This document shows, piece after piece, positions 24,147-36,530 of a stretch of DNA of 64,000 bases. The notes under the pieces are model-generated. The model had not been told where the DNA came from. It did not search any database and saw only the letters and a program-made list of their open reading frames with translations. Every line of letters begins with the position of its first letter. Position 1 is the stretch's first letter. The stretch spans positions 1 to 64,000 of the forward strand of contig NW_026970913.1 of assembly GCF_963678635.1 (NCBI RefSeq), read 5' to 3'. Origin of the DNA: Symsagittifera roscoffensis (taxonomy: Eukaryota > Xenacoelomorpha > Acoela > Convolutidae). The translations under genes and the position numbers were made by a program.

Positions 24147-27100
24147 TGTTTGCCCTGGCAAAGCTGCTTTTCGGATGTTTGCAGCACTAGTTTTTGAATG
24201 TTTGACATATCGGATGTTCGCCCTGGTAAAGCTGGTTTTCGCATGTATGCAGCACTTTTTGGTTTTTCGGATGTCTGACATATCGGATGTTTGCCCTGGA
24301 AAAGCTGCTTTTCGGATGTTTGCAGCACTTTTTAGTTTTTCGGATATTTGGCATATCGGATGTTCGCCATGGTAAAACTGCTTTTCGGATGTTTGCAGCA
24401 CTTTTTGGTTTTTCGGATATTTGGCATATCGGATGTTCGCCATGGTAAAGCTGGTTTTCGGATGTTTGCAGCAGATTTTGGTTTTTCGGATGTTTGACAT
24501 ATCGGATGTTTGCCATGGTAAAGCTGGTTTTCGGATAATTGCAGCACTTTTTGGTTTTTCGGATGTTTGACATATCGGATGTTTGCCCTGGTAAAGCTGG
24601 TTTTCGCATGTTTGCACCACTTTTTGGTTTTTCGGATGTTTGACACATCGGATGTTTGCCCTGGAAAAGCTGCTTTTCGGATGTTTGCAGCACTTTTTGT
24701 TTTTTCGGATGTTTGATATATCGGATGTGTTGCCCTGGTAAAGCTGGATTTCGCATGTATGCAGCACTTTTTGGTTTTTCGGATGTCTGACATATCGGAT
24801 GTTTGCCCTGGAAAAGCTGCTTTTCGGATGTTTGCAGCACTTTTTAGTTTTTCGGATATTTGGCAAATCGGATGTTCGCCAAGGTAAAACTGCTTTTCGG
24901 ATGTTTGCAGCACTTTTTGGTTTTTCGGATATTTGGCATATTGGATGTTTGTCCTGGCAAAGCTGCTTTTTGGATGTTTGCAGCACTAGTTTTTGAATGT
25001 TTGACATATCGGATGTTCGCCCTGGTAAAGCTGGTTTTCGCATGTATGCAGCACTTTTTGGTTTTTCGGATGTCTGACATATCGGATGTTTGCCCTGGAA
25101 AAGCTGCTTTTCGGATGTTTGCAGCACTTTTTAGTTTTTTGGATATTTGGCAAATCGGATGTTCGCCATGGTAAAACTGCTTTTCGGATGTTTGCAGCAC
25201 TTTTTGGTTTTTCGGATATTTGGCATATCGGATGTTTGCCCTGGCAAAGCTGCTTTTCGGATGTTTGCAGCACTAGTTTTTGAATGTTTGACATTTCGGA
25301 TGTTCGCCCTGGTAAAGCTGGTTTTCGCATGTATGCAGCACTTTTTGGTTTTTCGGATGTCTGACATATCGGATGTTTGCCCTGGAAAAGCTGCTTTTCG
25401 GATGTTTGCAGCACTTTTTAGTTTTTCGGATATTTGGCAAATCGGATGTTCGCCATGGTAAAACTGCTTTTCGGATGTTTGCAGCACTTTTTGGTTTTTC
25501 GGATATCTGGCATATCGGATGTTCGCCATGGTAAAGCTGGTTTTCGGATGTTTGCAGCACTTTTTGGTTTTTCAGATGTTTGACATATCGGATGTTTGCC
25601 CTGGCAAAGCTGCTTTTCGGATGTTTGCAGCACTAGTTTTTGAATGTTTGACATATCGGATGTTCGCCCTGGTAAAGCTGGTTTTCGCATGTATGCAGCA
25701 CTTTTTGGTTTTTCGGATGTCTGACATATCGGATGTTTGCCCTGGAAAAGCTGCTTTTCGGATGTTTGCAGCACTTTTTAGTTTTTCGGATATTTGGCAA
25801 ATCGGATGTTCGCCATGGTAAAACTGCTTTTCGGATGTTTGCAGCACTTTTTGGTTTTTCGGATATTTGGCATATCGGATGTTCGCCATGGTAAAGCTGG
25901 TTTTCGGATGTTTGCAGCACTTTTTGGTTTTTCAGATGTTTGACATATCGGATGTTTGCCCTGGCAAAGCTGCTTTTCGGATGTTTGCAGCACTAGTTTT
26001 TGAATGTTTGACATATCAGATGTTTGCCCTGGCAAAGCTGCTTTTCGGATGTTTGCAGCACTAGTTTTTGAATGTTTGACATATCGGATGTTCGCCCTGG
26101 TAAAGCTGGTTTTCGCATGTATGCAGCACTTTTTGGTTTTTCGGATGTCTGACATATCGGATGCTTGCACTGGAAAAGCTGCTTTTCGGATGTTTGCTGC
26201 ACTTTTTAGTTTTTCGGATATTTGGCATATCGGATGTTCGCCATGGTAAAACTGCTTTTCGGATGTTTGCAGCACTTTTTGGTTTTTCGGATATTTGGCA
26301 TATCGGATGTTCGCCATGGTAAAGCTGGTTTTCGGTTGTTTGCAGCACTTTTTGGTTTTTCGGATGTTTGACATATCGGATGTTTGCCATGGTAAAGCTG
26401 GTTTTCGGATAATTGCAGCACTTTTTGATTTTTCGGATGTTTGACATATCGGATGTTTGCCCTGGTAAAGCTGGTTTTCGCATGTTTGCACCACATTTTG
26501 GTTTTTCGGATGTTTGACACATCGGATGTTTGCCCTGGAAAAGCTGCTTTTCGGATGTTTGCAGCACTTTTTGTTTTTTCGGATGTTTGATATATCGGAT
26601 GTGTTGCCCTGGTAAAGCTGGTTTTCGCATGTATGCAGCACTTTTTGATTTTTCGGACGTCTGACATATCGGATGTTTGCCCTGGAAAAGCTGCTTTTCG
26701 GATGTTTGCAGCACTTTTTAGTTTTTCGGACATTTGGCAAATTGGATGTTCGCCATGGTAAAACTGCTTTTCGGATGTTTGCAGCACTTTTTGGTTTTTC
26801 GGATATTTGGCATATCGGATGTTCGCCATGGTAAAGCTGGTTTTCGGATGTTTGCAGCACTTTTTGGTTTTTCAGATGTTTGACATATCCGATGTTTGCC
26901 CTGGCAAAGCTGCTTTTCGGATGTTTGCAGCACTAGTTTTTGAATGTTTGACATATCGGATGTTCGCCCTGGTAAAGCTGGTTTTCGCATGTATGCAGCA
27001 CTTTTTGGTTTTTCGGATGTCTGACATATCGGATGTTTGCCCTGTAAAAGCTGCTTTTCGGACGTTTGCAGCACTTTTTAGTTTTTCGGATATTTGGCAA

Positions 27101-30059
27101 ATCGGATGTTCGCCATGGTAAAACTGCTTTTCGGATGTTTGCAGCACTTTTTGGTTTTTCGGATATTTGGCATATCGGATGTTCGCCATGGTAAAGCTGG
27201 TTTTCGGATGTTTGCAGCGCTTTTTGGTTTTTCAGATGTTTGACATATCGGATGTTTGCCCTGGCAAAGCTGCTTTTCGGATGTTTGCAGCACTAGTTTT
27301 TGAATGTTTGACATATCAGATGTTTGACCTGGCAAAGCTGCTTTTCGGATGTTTGCAGCACTAGTTTTTGAATGTTTGACATATCGGATGTTCGCCCTGG
27401 TAAAGCTGGTTTTCGAATGTATGCAGCACTTTTTGGTTTTTCGGATGTCTGACATATCGGATGTTTGCCCTGGAAAAGCTGCTTTTCGGATGTTTGCAGC
27501 ACTTTTTAGTTTTTCGGATATTTGGCATATCGGATGTTCGCCATGGTAAAACTGCTTTTCGGATGTTTGCAGCACTTTTTGGTTTTTCGGATATTTGGCA
27601 TATCGGATGTTCGCCATGGTAAAGCTGGTTTTCGGATGTTTGCAGCACTTTTTGGTTTTTCGGATGTTTGACATATCGGATGTTTGCCATGGTAAAGCTG
27701 GTTTTCGGATAATTGCAGCACTTTTTGGTTTTTCGGATGTTTGACATATCGGATGTTTGCCCTGGTAAAGCTGGTTTTCGCATGTTTGCACCACATTTTG
27801 GTTTTTCGGATGTTTGACACATCGGATGTTTGCCCTGGAAAAGCTGCTTTTCGGATGTTTGGAGCACTTTTTGTTTTTTCGGATGTTTGATATATCGGAT
27901 GTATTGCCCTGGTAAAGCTGGTTTTCGCATGTATGCAGCACTTTTTGGTTTTTCGGATGTCTGACATATCGGATGTTTGCCCTGGAAAAGCTGCTTTTCG
28001 GATGTTTGCAGCACTTTTTAGTTTTTCGGATATTTGGCAAATCGGATGTTCGCCATGGTAAAACTGCTTTTCGGATGTTTGCAGCACTTTTTGGTTTTTC
28101 GGATATTTGGCATATCGGATGTTCGCCATGGTAAAGCTGGTTTTCGGATGTTTGCAGCACTTTTTGGTTTTTCAGATGTTTGACATATCGGATGTTTGCC
28201 CTGGTAAAGCTGGTTTTCGCAGGTTTGCAGCACTTTTTGGTTTTTCGGATGTTTGACACATCGGATGTTTGCCATGGAAAAGCTGCTTTTCGGATGTTTG
28301 CAGCTTTTTTTGATTTTTCGGATGTTTGACATATCAGATGTTTGCCCTGGCAAAGCTGCTTTTCGGATGTTTGCAGCACTAGTTTTTGAATGTTTGACAT
28401 ATCGGATGTTCGGCCTGGTAAAGCTGGTTTTCGCATGTATGCAGCACTTTTTGGTTTTTCGGATGTCTGACATATCGGATGTTTGCCCTGGAAAAGCTGC
28501 TTTTCGGATGTTTGCAGCACTTTTTAGTTTTTCGGATATTTGGCATATCGGATGTTCGCCATGGTAAAACTGCTTTTCGGATGTTTGCAGCACTTTTTGG
28601 TTTTTCGGATATTTGGCATATCGGATGTTCGCCATGGTAAAGCTGGTTTTCGGATGTTTGCAGCACTTTTTGGTTTTTCAGATGTTTGACATATCGGATG
28701 TTCGCCCTGGTAAAGCTGGTTTTCGCAGGTTTGCAGCACTTTTTGGTTTTTCGGATATTTGACACATCGGATGATTGCCATGGAAAAGCTGCTTTTCGGA
28801 TGTTTGCAGCTTTTTTTGTTTTTTTTTTGGATGTTTGACATATCGGATGTGTTGCCCTGGTAAAGCTGATTTTCGCATGTATGCAGCACCTTTTGGTTTT
28901 TCGGATGTCTGACATATCGGATGTTTGCCCTGGAAAAGCTGCTTTTCGGATGTTTGCAGCACTTTTTAGTTTTTCGGATATTTGGCATATCGGATGTTCG
29001 TCATGGTAAAACTGCTTTTCGGATGTTTGCAGCACTTTTTGGTTTTTCGGATATTTGGCATATCGGATGTTCGCCATGGTAAAGCTGGTTTTCGGATGTT
29101 TGCAGCATTTTTTGGTTTTTCAGATGTTTGACATATCGGATGTTTGCCCTGGTAAAGCTGGTTTTCGCAGGTTTGCAGCACTTTTTGGTTTTTCGGATGT
29201 TTGACATATCGGATGTTTGCCCTGGTAAAGCTGGTTTTCGCAGGTTTGCAGCACTTTTTGGTTTTTCGGATATTTGACACATCGGATGTGTTGCCCTGGT
29301 AAAGCTGGTTTTCGCATGTATGCAGCACTTTTTGGTTTTTCGGATGTCTGACATATCGGATGTTCGCCATGGTAAAGATGGTTTTCGGATGTTTGCAGCA
29401 CTTTTTGGTTTTTCAGATGTTTGACATATCGGATATTCGCCCTGGTAAAGCTGGTTTTCGCATGTATGCAGCACTTTTTGGTTTTTCGGATGTCTGACAT
29501 ATCGGATGCTTGCCCTGGAAAAGCTGCTTTTCGGATGTTTGCTGCACTTTTTAGTTTTTCGGATATTTGACATATCGGATGTGTTGCCCTGGTAAAGCTG
29601 ATTTTCGCATGTATGCAGCACTTTTTGGTTTTTCGGATGTCTGACATATCGGATGTTTGCCCTGGAAAAGCTGCTTTTCGGATGTTTGCAGCACTTTTTA
29701 GTTTTTCGGATATTTGGCATATCGGATGTTCGCCATGGTAAAACTGCTTTTCGGATGTTTGCAGCACTTTTTGGTTTTTCGGATATTTGGCATATCGGAT
29801 GTTCGCCATGGTAAAGCTGGTTGTCGGATGTTTGCAGCACTTTTTGCTTTTTCAGATGTTTGACATATCGGATGTTTGCCCTGGTAAAGCTGGTTTTCGC
29901 AGGTTTGCAGCACTTTTTGGTTTTTCGGATGTCTGACATATCGGATGCTTGCCCTGGAAAAGCTGCTTTTCGGATGTTTGCTGCACTTTTTAGTTTTTCG
30001 GATATTTGACACATCGGATGTTTGCCATGGAAAAGCTGCTTTTCGGATGTTTGCAGCAC

Positions 30060-30070
30060 TTTTTTTTTTT
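30060..30070 (+). repeat. T11 tract inside a monomer
   Basis: After GCAGCAC the usual T5-GG-T5 motif is replaced by 11 uninterrupted T and then GGATG. Loss of the GG (and the C of the next TCGG) converts the split tract to a homopolymer. Confidence 0.85.
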
Positions 30071-30862
30071 GGATGTTTGACATATCGGATGTGTTGCCCT
30101 GGTAAAGCTGATTTTCGCATGTATGCAGCACTTTTTGGTTTTTCGGATGTCTGACATATCGGATGTTTGCCCTGGAAAAACTGCTTTTCGGATGTTTGCA
30201 GCACTTTTTAGTTTTTCGGATATTTGGCATATCGGATGTTCGTCATGGTAAAACTGCTTTTCGGATGTTTGCAGCACTTTTTGGTTTTTCGGATATTTGG
30301 CATATCGGATGTTCGCCATGGTAAAGCTGGTTTTCGGATGTTTGCAGCATTTTTTGGTTTTTCAGATGTTTGACATATCGGATGTTTGCCCTGGTAAAGC
30401 TGGTTTTCGCAGGTTTGCAGCACCTTTTGGTTTTTCGGATGTTTGACATATCGGATGTTTGCCCTGGTAAAGCTGGTTTTCGCAGGTTTGCAGCACTTTT
30501 TGGTTTTTCGGATATTTGACACATCGGATGTGTTGCCCTGGTAAAGCTGGTTTTCGCATGTATGCAGCACTTTTTGGTTTTTCGGATGTCTGACATATCG
30601 GATGTTCGCCATGGTAAAGCTGGTTTTCGGATGTTTGCAGCACTTTTTGGTTTTTCAGATGTTTGACATATCGGATATTCGCCCTGGTAAAGCTGGTTTT
30701 CGCATGTATGCAGCACTTTTTGGTTTTTCGGATGTCTGACATATCGGATGCTTGCCCTGGAAAAGCTGCTTTTCGGATGTTTGCTGCACTTTTTAGTTTT
30801 TCGGATATTCGACACATCGGATGTTTGCCATGGAAAAGCTGCTTTTCGGATGTTTGCAGCAC

Positions 30863-30876
30863 TTTTTTTTTTTTTT
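30863..30876 (+). repeat. T14 tract inside a monomer
   Basis: A run of 14 T sits between GCAGCAC and GGATGTTTGACATATC. It occupies the same structural position as the other expanded tracts of this block and precedes a GGATGTGTTGCCC monomer. Confidence 0.85.
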
Positions 30877-31522
30877 GGATGTTTGACATATCGGATGTGT
30901 TGCCCTGGTAAAGCTGATTTTCGCATGTATGCAGCACTTTTTGGTTTTTCGGATGTCTGACATATCGGATGTTTGCCCTGGAAAAGCTGCTTTTCGGATG
31001 TTTGCAGCACTTTTTAGTTTTTCGGATATTTGGCATATCGGATGTTCGCCATGGTAAAACTGCTTTTCGGATGTTTGCAGCACTTTTTGGTTTTTCGGAT
31101 ATTTGGCATATCGGATGTTCCCCATGGTAAAGCTGGTTTTCGGATGTTTGCAGCACTTTTTGGTTTTTCAGATGTTTGACATATCGGATGTTTGCCCTGG
31201 TAAAGCTGGTTTTCGCAGGTTTGCAGCACTTTTTGGTTTTTCGGATGTTTGACATTTCGGATGTTTGCCCTGGTAAAGCTGGTTTTCGCAGGTTTGCAGC
31301 ACTTTTTGGTTTTTCGGATATTTGACACATCGGATGTGTTGCCCTGGTAAAGCTGGTTTTCGCATGTATGCAGCACTTTTTGGTTTTTCGGATGTCTGAT
31401 ATATCGGATGTTCGCCCTGGTAAAGCTGGTTTTCCCATGTATGCAGCACTTTTTGGTTTTTCGGATGTCTGACATATCGGATGCTTGCCCTGGAAAAGCT
31501 GCTTTTCGGATGTTTGCTGCAC

Positions 31523-31537
31523 TTTTTTTTTTTTTTT
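31523..31537 (+). repeat. T15 tract inside a monomer
   Basis: A run of 15 T follows GCTGCAC and precedes GGATGTTTGAC. The GCTGCAC allele shows that the expansion is on a monomer background different from the GCAGCAC cases. Confidence 0.85.
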
Positions 31538-32330
31538 GGATGTTTGACATATCGGATGTGTTGCCCTGGTAAAGCTGATTTTCGCATGTATGCAGCACCT
31601 TTTGGTTTTTCGGATGTCTGACATATCGGATGTTTGCCCTGGAAAAGCTGCTTTTCGGATGTTTGCAGCACTTTTTAGTTTTTCGGATATTTGGCATATC
31701 GGATGTTCGTCATGGTAAAACTGCTTTTCGGATGTTTGCAGCACTTTTTGGTTTTTCGGATATTTGGCATATCGGATGTTCGCCATGGTAAAACTGGTTT
31801 TCGGATGTTTGCAGCATTTTTTGGTTTTTCAGATGTTTGACATATCGGATGTTTGCCCTGGTAAAGCTGGTTTTCGCATGTATGCAGCACTTTTTGGTTT
31901 TTCGGATGTCTGACATATCGGATGCTTGCCCTGGAAAAGCTGCTTTTCGGATGTTTGCAGCACTTTTTGTTTTTTTTTTGGATGTTTGACATATCGGATG
32001 TGTTGCCCTGAAAAGCTGGTTTTCGGATGTTTGCAGCACTTTTTGTTTTTTCGGATGTCTGACATATCGGATGTTCGCCATGGTAAAGCTGGTTTTCGGA
32101 TGTTTGCAGCACTTTTTGGATTTCAGATGTTTGACATATCGGATATTCGCCCTGGTAAAGCTGGTTTTCGCATGTATGCAGCACTTTTTGGTTTTTCGGA
32201 TGTCTGACATATCGGATGCTTGCCCTGGAAAAGCTGCTTTTCGGATGTTTGCTGCACTTTTTAGTTTTTCGGATATTTGACACATCGGATGTTTGCCATG
32301 GAAAAGCTGCTTTTCGGATGTTTGCAGCAC

Positions 32331-32345
32331 TTTTTTTTTTTTTTT
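32331..32345 (+). repeat. T15 tract inside a monomer
   Basis: A run of 15 T lies between GCAGCAC and GGATGTTTGACATATCGC, in the same monomer context as 30,863 and 35,201. Confidence 0.85.
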
Positions 32346-35200
32346 GGATGTTTGACATATCGCATGTGTTGCCCTGGTAAAGCTGATTTTCGCATGTATG
32401 CAGCACTTTTTGGTTTTTCGGATGTCTGACATATCGGATGTTTGCCCTGGAAAAGCTGCTTTTCGGATGTTTGCAGCACTTTTTAGTTTTTCGGATATTT
32501 GGCATATCGGATGTTCGCCATGGTAAAAATGCTTTTCGGATGTTTGCAGCACTTTTTGGTTTTTCGGATATTTGGCATATCGGATGTTCGCCATGGTAAA
32601 GCTGGTTTTCGGATGTTTGCAGCATTTTTTGGTTTTTCAGATGTTTGACATATCGGATGTTTGCCCTGGTAAAGCTGGTTTTCGCAGGTTTGCAGCACTT
32701 TTTGGTTTTTCGGATGTTTGACATATCGGATGTTTGCCCTGGTAAAGCTGGTTTTCGCAGGTTTGCAGCACTTTTTGGTTTTTCGGATATTTGACACATC
32801 GGATGTGTTGCCCTGGTAAAGCTGGTTTTCGCATGTATGCAGCACTTTTTGGTTTTTCGGATGTCTGATATATCGGATGTTCGCCCTGGTAAAGCTGGTT
32901 TTCGCATGTATGCAGCACTTTTTGGTTTTTCGGATGTCTGACATATCGGATGCTTGCCCTGGAAAAGCTGCTTTTCGGATGTTTGCTGCACTTTTTGTTT
33001 TTTTTGGATGTTTGACATATCGGATGTGTTGCCCTGGTAAAGCTGATTTTCGCATGTATGCAGCACCTTTTGGTTTTTCGGATGTCTGACATATCGGATG
33101 TTTGCCCTGGAAAAGCTGCTTTTCGGATGTTTGCAGCACTTTTTAGTTTTTCGGATATTTGGCATATCGGATGTTCGTCATGGTAAAACTGCTTTTCGGA
33201 TGTTTGCAGCACTTTTTGGTTTTTCGGATATTTGGCATATCGGATGTTCGCCATGGTAAAGCTGATTTTCGCATGTATGCAGCACCTTTTGGTTTTTCGG
33301 ATGTCTGACATATCGGATGTTTGCCCTGGAAAAGCTGCTTTTCGGATGTTTGCAGCACTTTTTAGTTTTTCGGATATTTGGCATATCCGTTGTTCGTCAT
33401 GGTAAAACTGCTTTTCGGATGTTTGCAGCACTTTTTGGTTGTTTTTTGGATGTTTGACATATCGGATGTGTTGCCCTGGTAAAGCTGATTTTCGCATGTA
33501 TGCAGCACCTTTTGGTTTTTCGGATATTTGGCATATCGGATGTTCGTCATGGTAAAACTGCTTTTCGGATGTTTGCAGCACTTTTTGGTTTTTTTTTGGA
33601 TGTTTGACATATCGGATGTGTTGCCCTGGTAAAGCTGATTTTCGCATGTATGCAGCACCTTTTAGTTTTTCGGATGTCTGACATATCGGATGTTTGCCCT
33701 GGAAAAGCTGCTTTTCGGATGTTTGCAGCACTTTTTAGTTTTTCGGATATTTGGCATATCGGATGTTCGTCATGGTAAAACTGCTTTTCGGATGTTTGCA
33801 GCACTTTTTGGTTTTTCGGATATTTGGCATATCGGATGTTCGCCATGGTAAAGCTGGTTTTCGGATGTTTGCAGCATTTTTTGGTTTTTCAGATGTTTGA
33901 CATATCGGATGTTTGCCCTGGTAAAGCTGGTTTTCGCAGGTTTGCAGCACTTTTTGGTTTTTCGGATGTTTGACATATCGGATGTTTGCCCTGGTAAAGC
34001 TGGTTTTCGCAGGTTTGCAGCACTTTTTGGTTTTTCGGATATTTGACACATCGGATGTGTTGCCCTGGTAAAGCTGGTTTTCGCATGTATGCAGCACTTT
34101 TTGGTTTTTCGGATGTCTGACATATCGGATGTTCGCCATGGTAAAGCTGGTTTTCGGATGTTTGCAGCATTTTTTGGTTTTTCAGATGTTTGACATATCG
34201 GATGTGTTGCCCTGGTAAAGCTGATTTTCGCATGTATGCAGCACCTTTTGGTTTTTCGGATGTCTGACATATCGGATGTTTGCCCTGGAAAAGCTGCTTT
34301 TCGGATGTTTGCAGCACTTTTTAGTTTTTTGGATATTTGGCATATCGGATGTTCGTCATGGTAAAACTGCTTTTCGGATGTTTGCAGCACTTTTTGGTTT
34401 TTCGGATATTTGGCATATCGGATGTTCGCCATGGTAAAGCTGGTTTTCGGATGTTTGCAGCATTTTTTAGTTTTTCGGATATTTGACACATCGGATGTTT
34501 GCCATGGAAAAGCTGCTTTTCGGATGTTTGCAGCACTTTTTGTTTTTTTTTTGGATGTTTGACATATCGGATGTTCGCCATGGTAAAGCTGGTTTTCGGA
34601 TGTTTGCAGCATTTTTTGGTTTTTCAGATGTTTGACATATCGGATGTTTGCCCTGGTAAAGCTGGTTTTCGCATGCATGCAGCACTTTTTGGTTTTTCGG
34701 ATGTCTGACATATCGGATGTTCGCCATGGTAAAGCTGGTTTTCGGATGTTTGCAGCACTTTTTGGTTTTTCAGATGTTTGACATATCGGATATTCGCCCT
34801 GGTAAAGCTGGTTTTCGCATGTATGCAGCACTTTTTGGTTTTTCGGATGTCTGACATATCGGATGCTTGCCCTGGAAAAGCTGCTTTTCGGATGTTTGCT
34901 GCACTTTTTAGTTTTTCGGATATTTGACACATCGGATGTTTGCCATGGAAAAGCTGCTTTTCGGATGTTTGCAGCACTTTTTGTTTTTTTTTTGGATGTT
35001 TGACATATCGGATGTGTTGCCCTGGTAAAGCTGATTTTCGCATGTATGCAGCACTTTTTGGTTTTTCGGATGTCTGACATATCGGATGTTTGCCCTGGAA
35101 AAGCTGCTTTTCGGATGTTTGCTGCACTTTTTAGTTTTTCGGATATTTGACACATCGGATGTTTGCCATGGAAAAGCTGCTTTTCGGATGTTTGCAGCAC

Positions 35201-35216
35201 TTTTTTTTTTTTTTTT
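35201..35216 (+). repeat. T16 tract inside a monomer (longest counted)
   Basis: A run of 16 T follows GCAGCAC and precedes GGATGTTTGAC. It is the longest homopolymer I counted in the window. Tract length varies between copies of the same unit, as expected of slippage, though read or consensus error in homopolymers is an alternative. Confidence 0.85.
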
Positions 35217-36530
35217 GGATGTTTGACATATCGGATGTGTTGCCCTGGTAAAGCTGATTTTCCAATGTATGCAGCACTTTTTGGTTTTTGGGATGTCTGA
35301 CATATCGGATGTTTGCCCTGGAAAAGCTGCTTTTCGGATGTTTGCAGCACTTTTTAGTTTTTCGGATATTTGGCATATCGGATGTTCGCCCTGGTAAAAC
35401 TGCTTTTCGGATGTTTGCAGCACTTTTTGGTTTTTCGGATATTTGGCATATCGGATGTTCGCCATGGTAAAGCTGGTTTTCGGATGTTTGCAGCACTTTT
35501 TGGTTTTTCAGATGTTTGACATATCGGATGTTTGCCCTGGTAAAGCTGGTTTTCGCTGGTTTGCAGCACTTTTTGGTTTTTCGGATGTTTGACATATCGG
35601 ATGTTTGCCCTGGTAAAGCTGGTTTTCGCAGGTTTGCAGCACTTTTTGGTTTTTCGGATGTTTGACACATCGGAGTTTTGCCATGGTAAAGCTGGTTTTC
35701 GCATGTATGCAGCCTTTTTTGGTTTTTCGGATGTCTGATATATCGGATGTTCGCCATGGTAAAGCTGGTTTTCGCATGTATGCAGCACTTTTTGGTTTTT
35801 CGGATGTCTGACATATCGGATGTTTGCCCTGGAAAAGCTGCTTTTCGGATGTTTGCAGCACTTTTTAGTTTTTCCGATTTTGGCATATCGGATGTTCGCC
35901 ATGGTAAAACTGCTTTTCGGATGTTTGCAGCACTTTTTGGTTTTTCGGATATTTGGCATATCGGATGTTCGCCATGGTAAACCTGGTTTTCGGATGTTTG
36001 CAGCACTTTTTGGTTTTTCAGATGTTTGACATATCGGATGTTTGCCCTGGTAAAGCTGGTTTTCGCAGGTTTGCAGCACTTTTTGGTTTTTTGGATATTT
36101 GACACATCGGATGTTTGCCATGGAAAAGCTGCTTTTCGGATGTTTGCAGCACTTTTTGTTTTTTCGGATGTTTGACATATCGGATGTGTTGCCCTGGTAA
36201 AGCTGGTTTTCGCATGTATGCAGCACTTTTTGGTTTTTCGGATGTCTGACATATCGGATGTTTGCCCTGGAAAAGCTGCTTTTCGGATGTTTGCAGCACT
36301 TTTTAGTTTTTCGGATATTTGGCATATCGGATGTTCGCCATGGTAAAACTGCTTTTCGGATGTTTGCAGCACTTTTTGGTTTTTCGGATATTTGGCATAT
36401 CGGATGTTCGCCATGGTAAAGCTGGTTTTTGGATGTTTGCAGCACTTTTTGGTTTTTCAGATGTTTGACATATCGGATGTTTGCCCTGGTAAAGCTGGTT
36501 TTCGCAGGTTTGCAGCACTTTTTGGTTTTT

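Larger units (their letters stand above)
17301..28790 (+). repeat. Satellite block 5: recurrent ~654-bp cassette in shuffled order
   Basis: A nine-monomer cassette recurs with near identity at 21,191-21,844, 23,077-23,730, 24,187-24,840, 26,061-26,714 and 27,361-28,014. Spacings are 1,886, 1,110, 1,874 and 1,300 bp. Related versions lie near 17.5 and 19.2 kb. Each contains the GCACCAC variant (for example near 17,578, 19,228, 23,503, 26,485 and 27,788) followed by GATATATCGGATGTGTTG. Between cassettes are GCACTAGTTTTTGAATG monomers, which also occur in direct pairs (near 18,745/18,815, 21,120/21,188 and 23,008/23,075). The mixture of spacings suggests exchange between out-of-register copies. 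Confidence 0.84.
28791..36530 (+). repeat. Satellite block 6: 1,242-bp units and expanded T-tracts
   Basis: Segment 28,966-29,370 recurs at 30,208-30,612 (offset 1,242, about 17 monomers) and again at 33,735-34,139. Marker monomers are GGATGCTTGCCC with TTTGCTGCAC, GATGTTCGTCATGG, and GGATGTGTTGCCC followed by AAAGCTGATTTTCGC. Several monomers have lost the GG between the two T-tracts, giving uninterrupted runs of 11-16 T. Short direct repeats of about 150 bp occur at 33,441-33,735. Confidence 0.84.
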
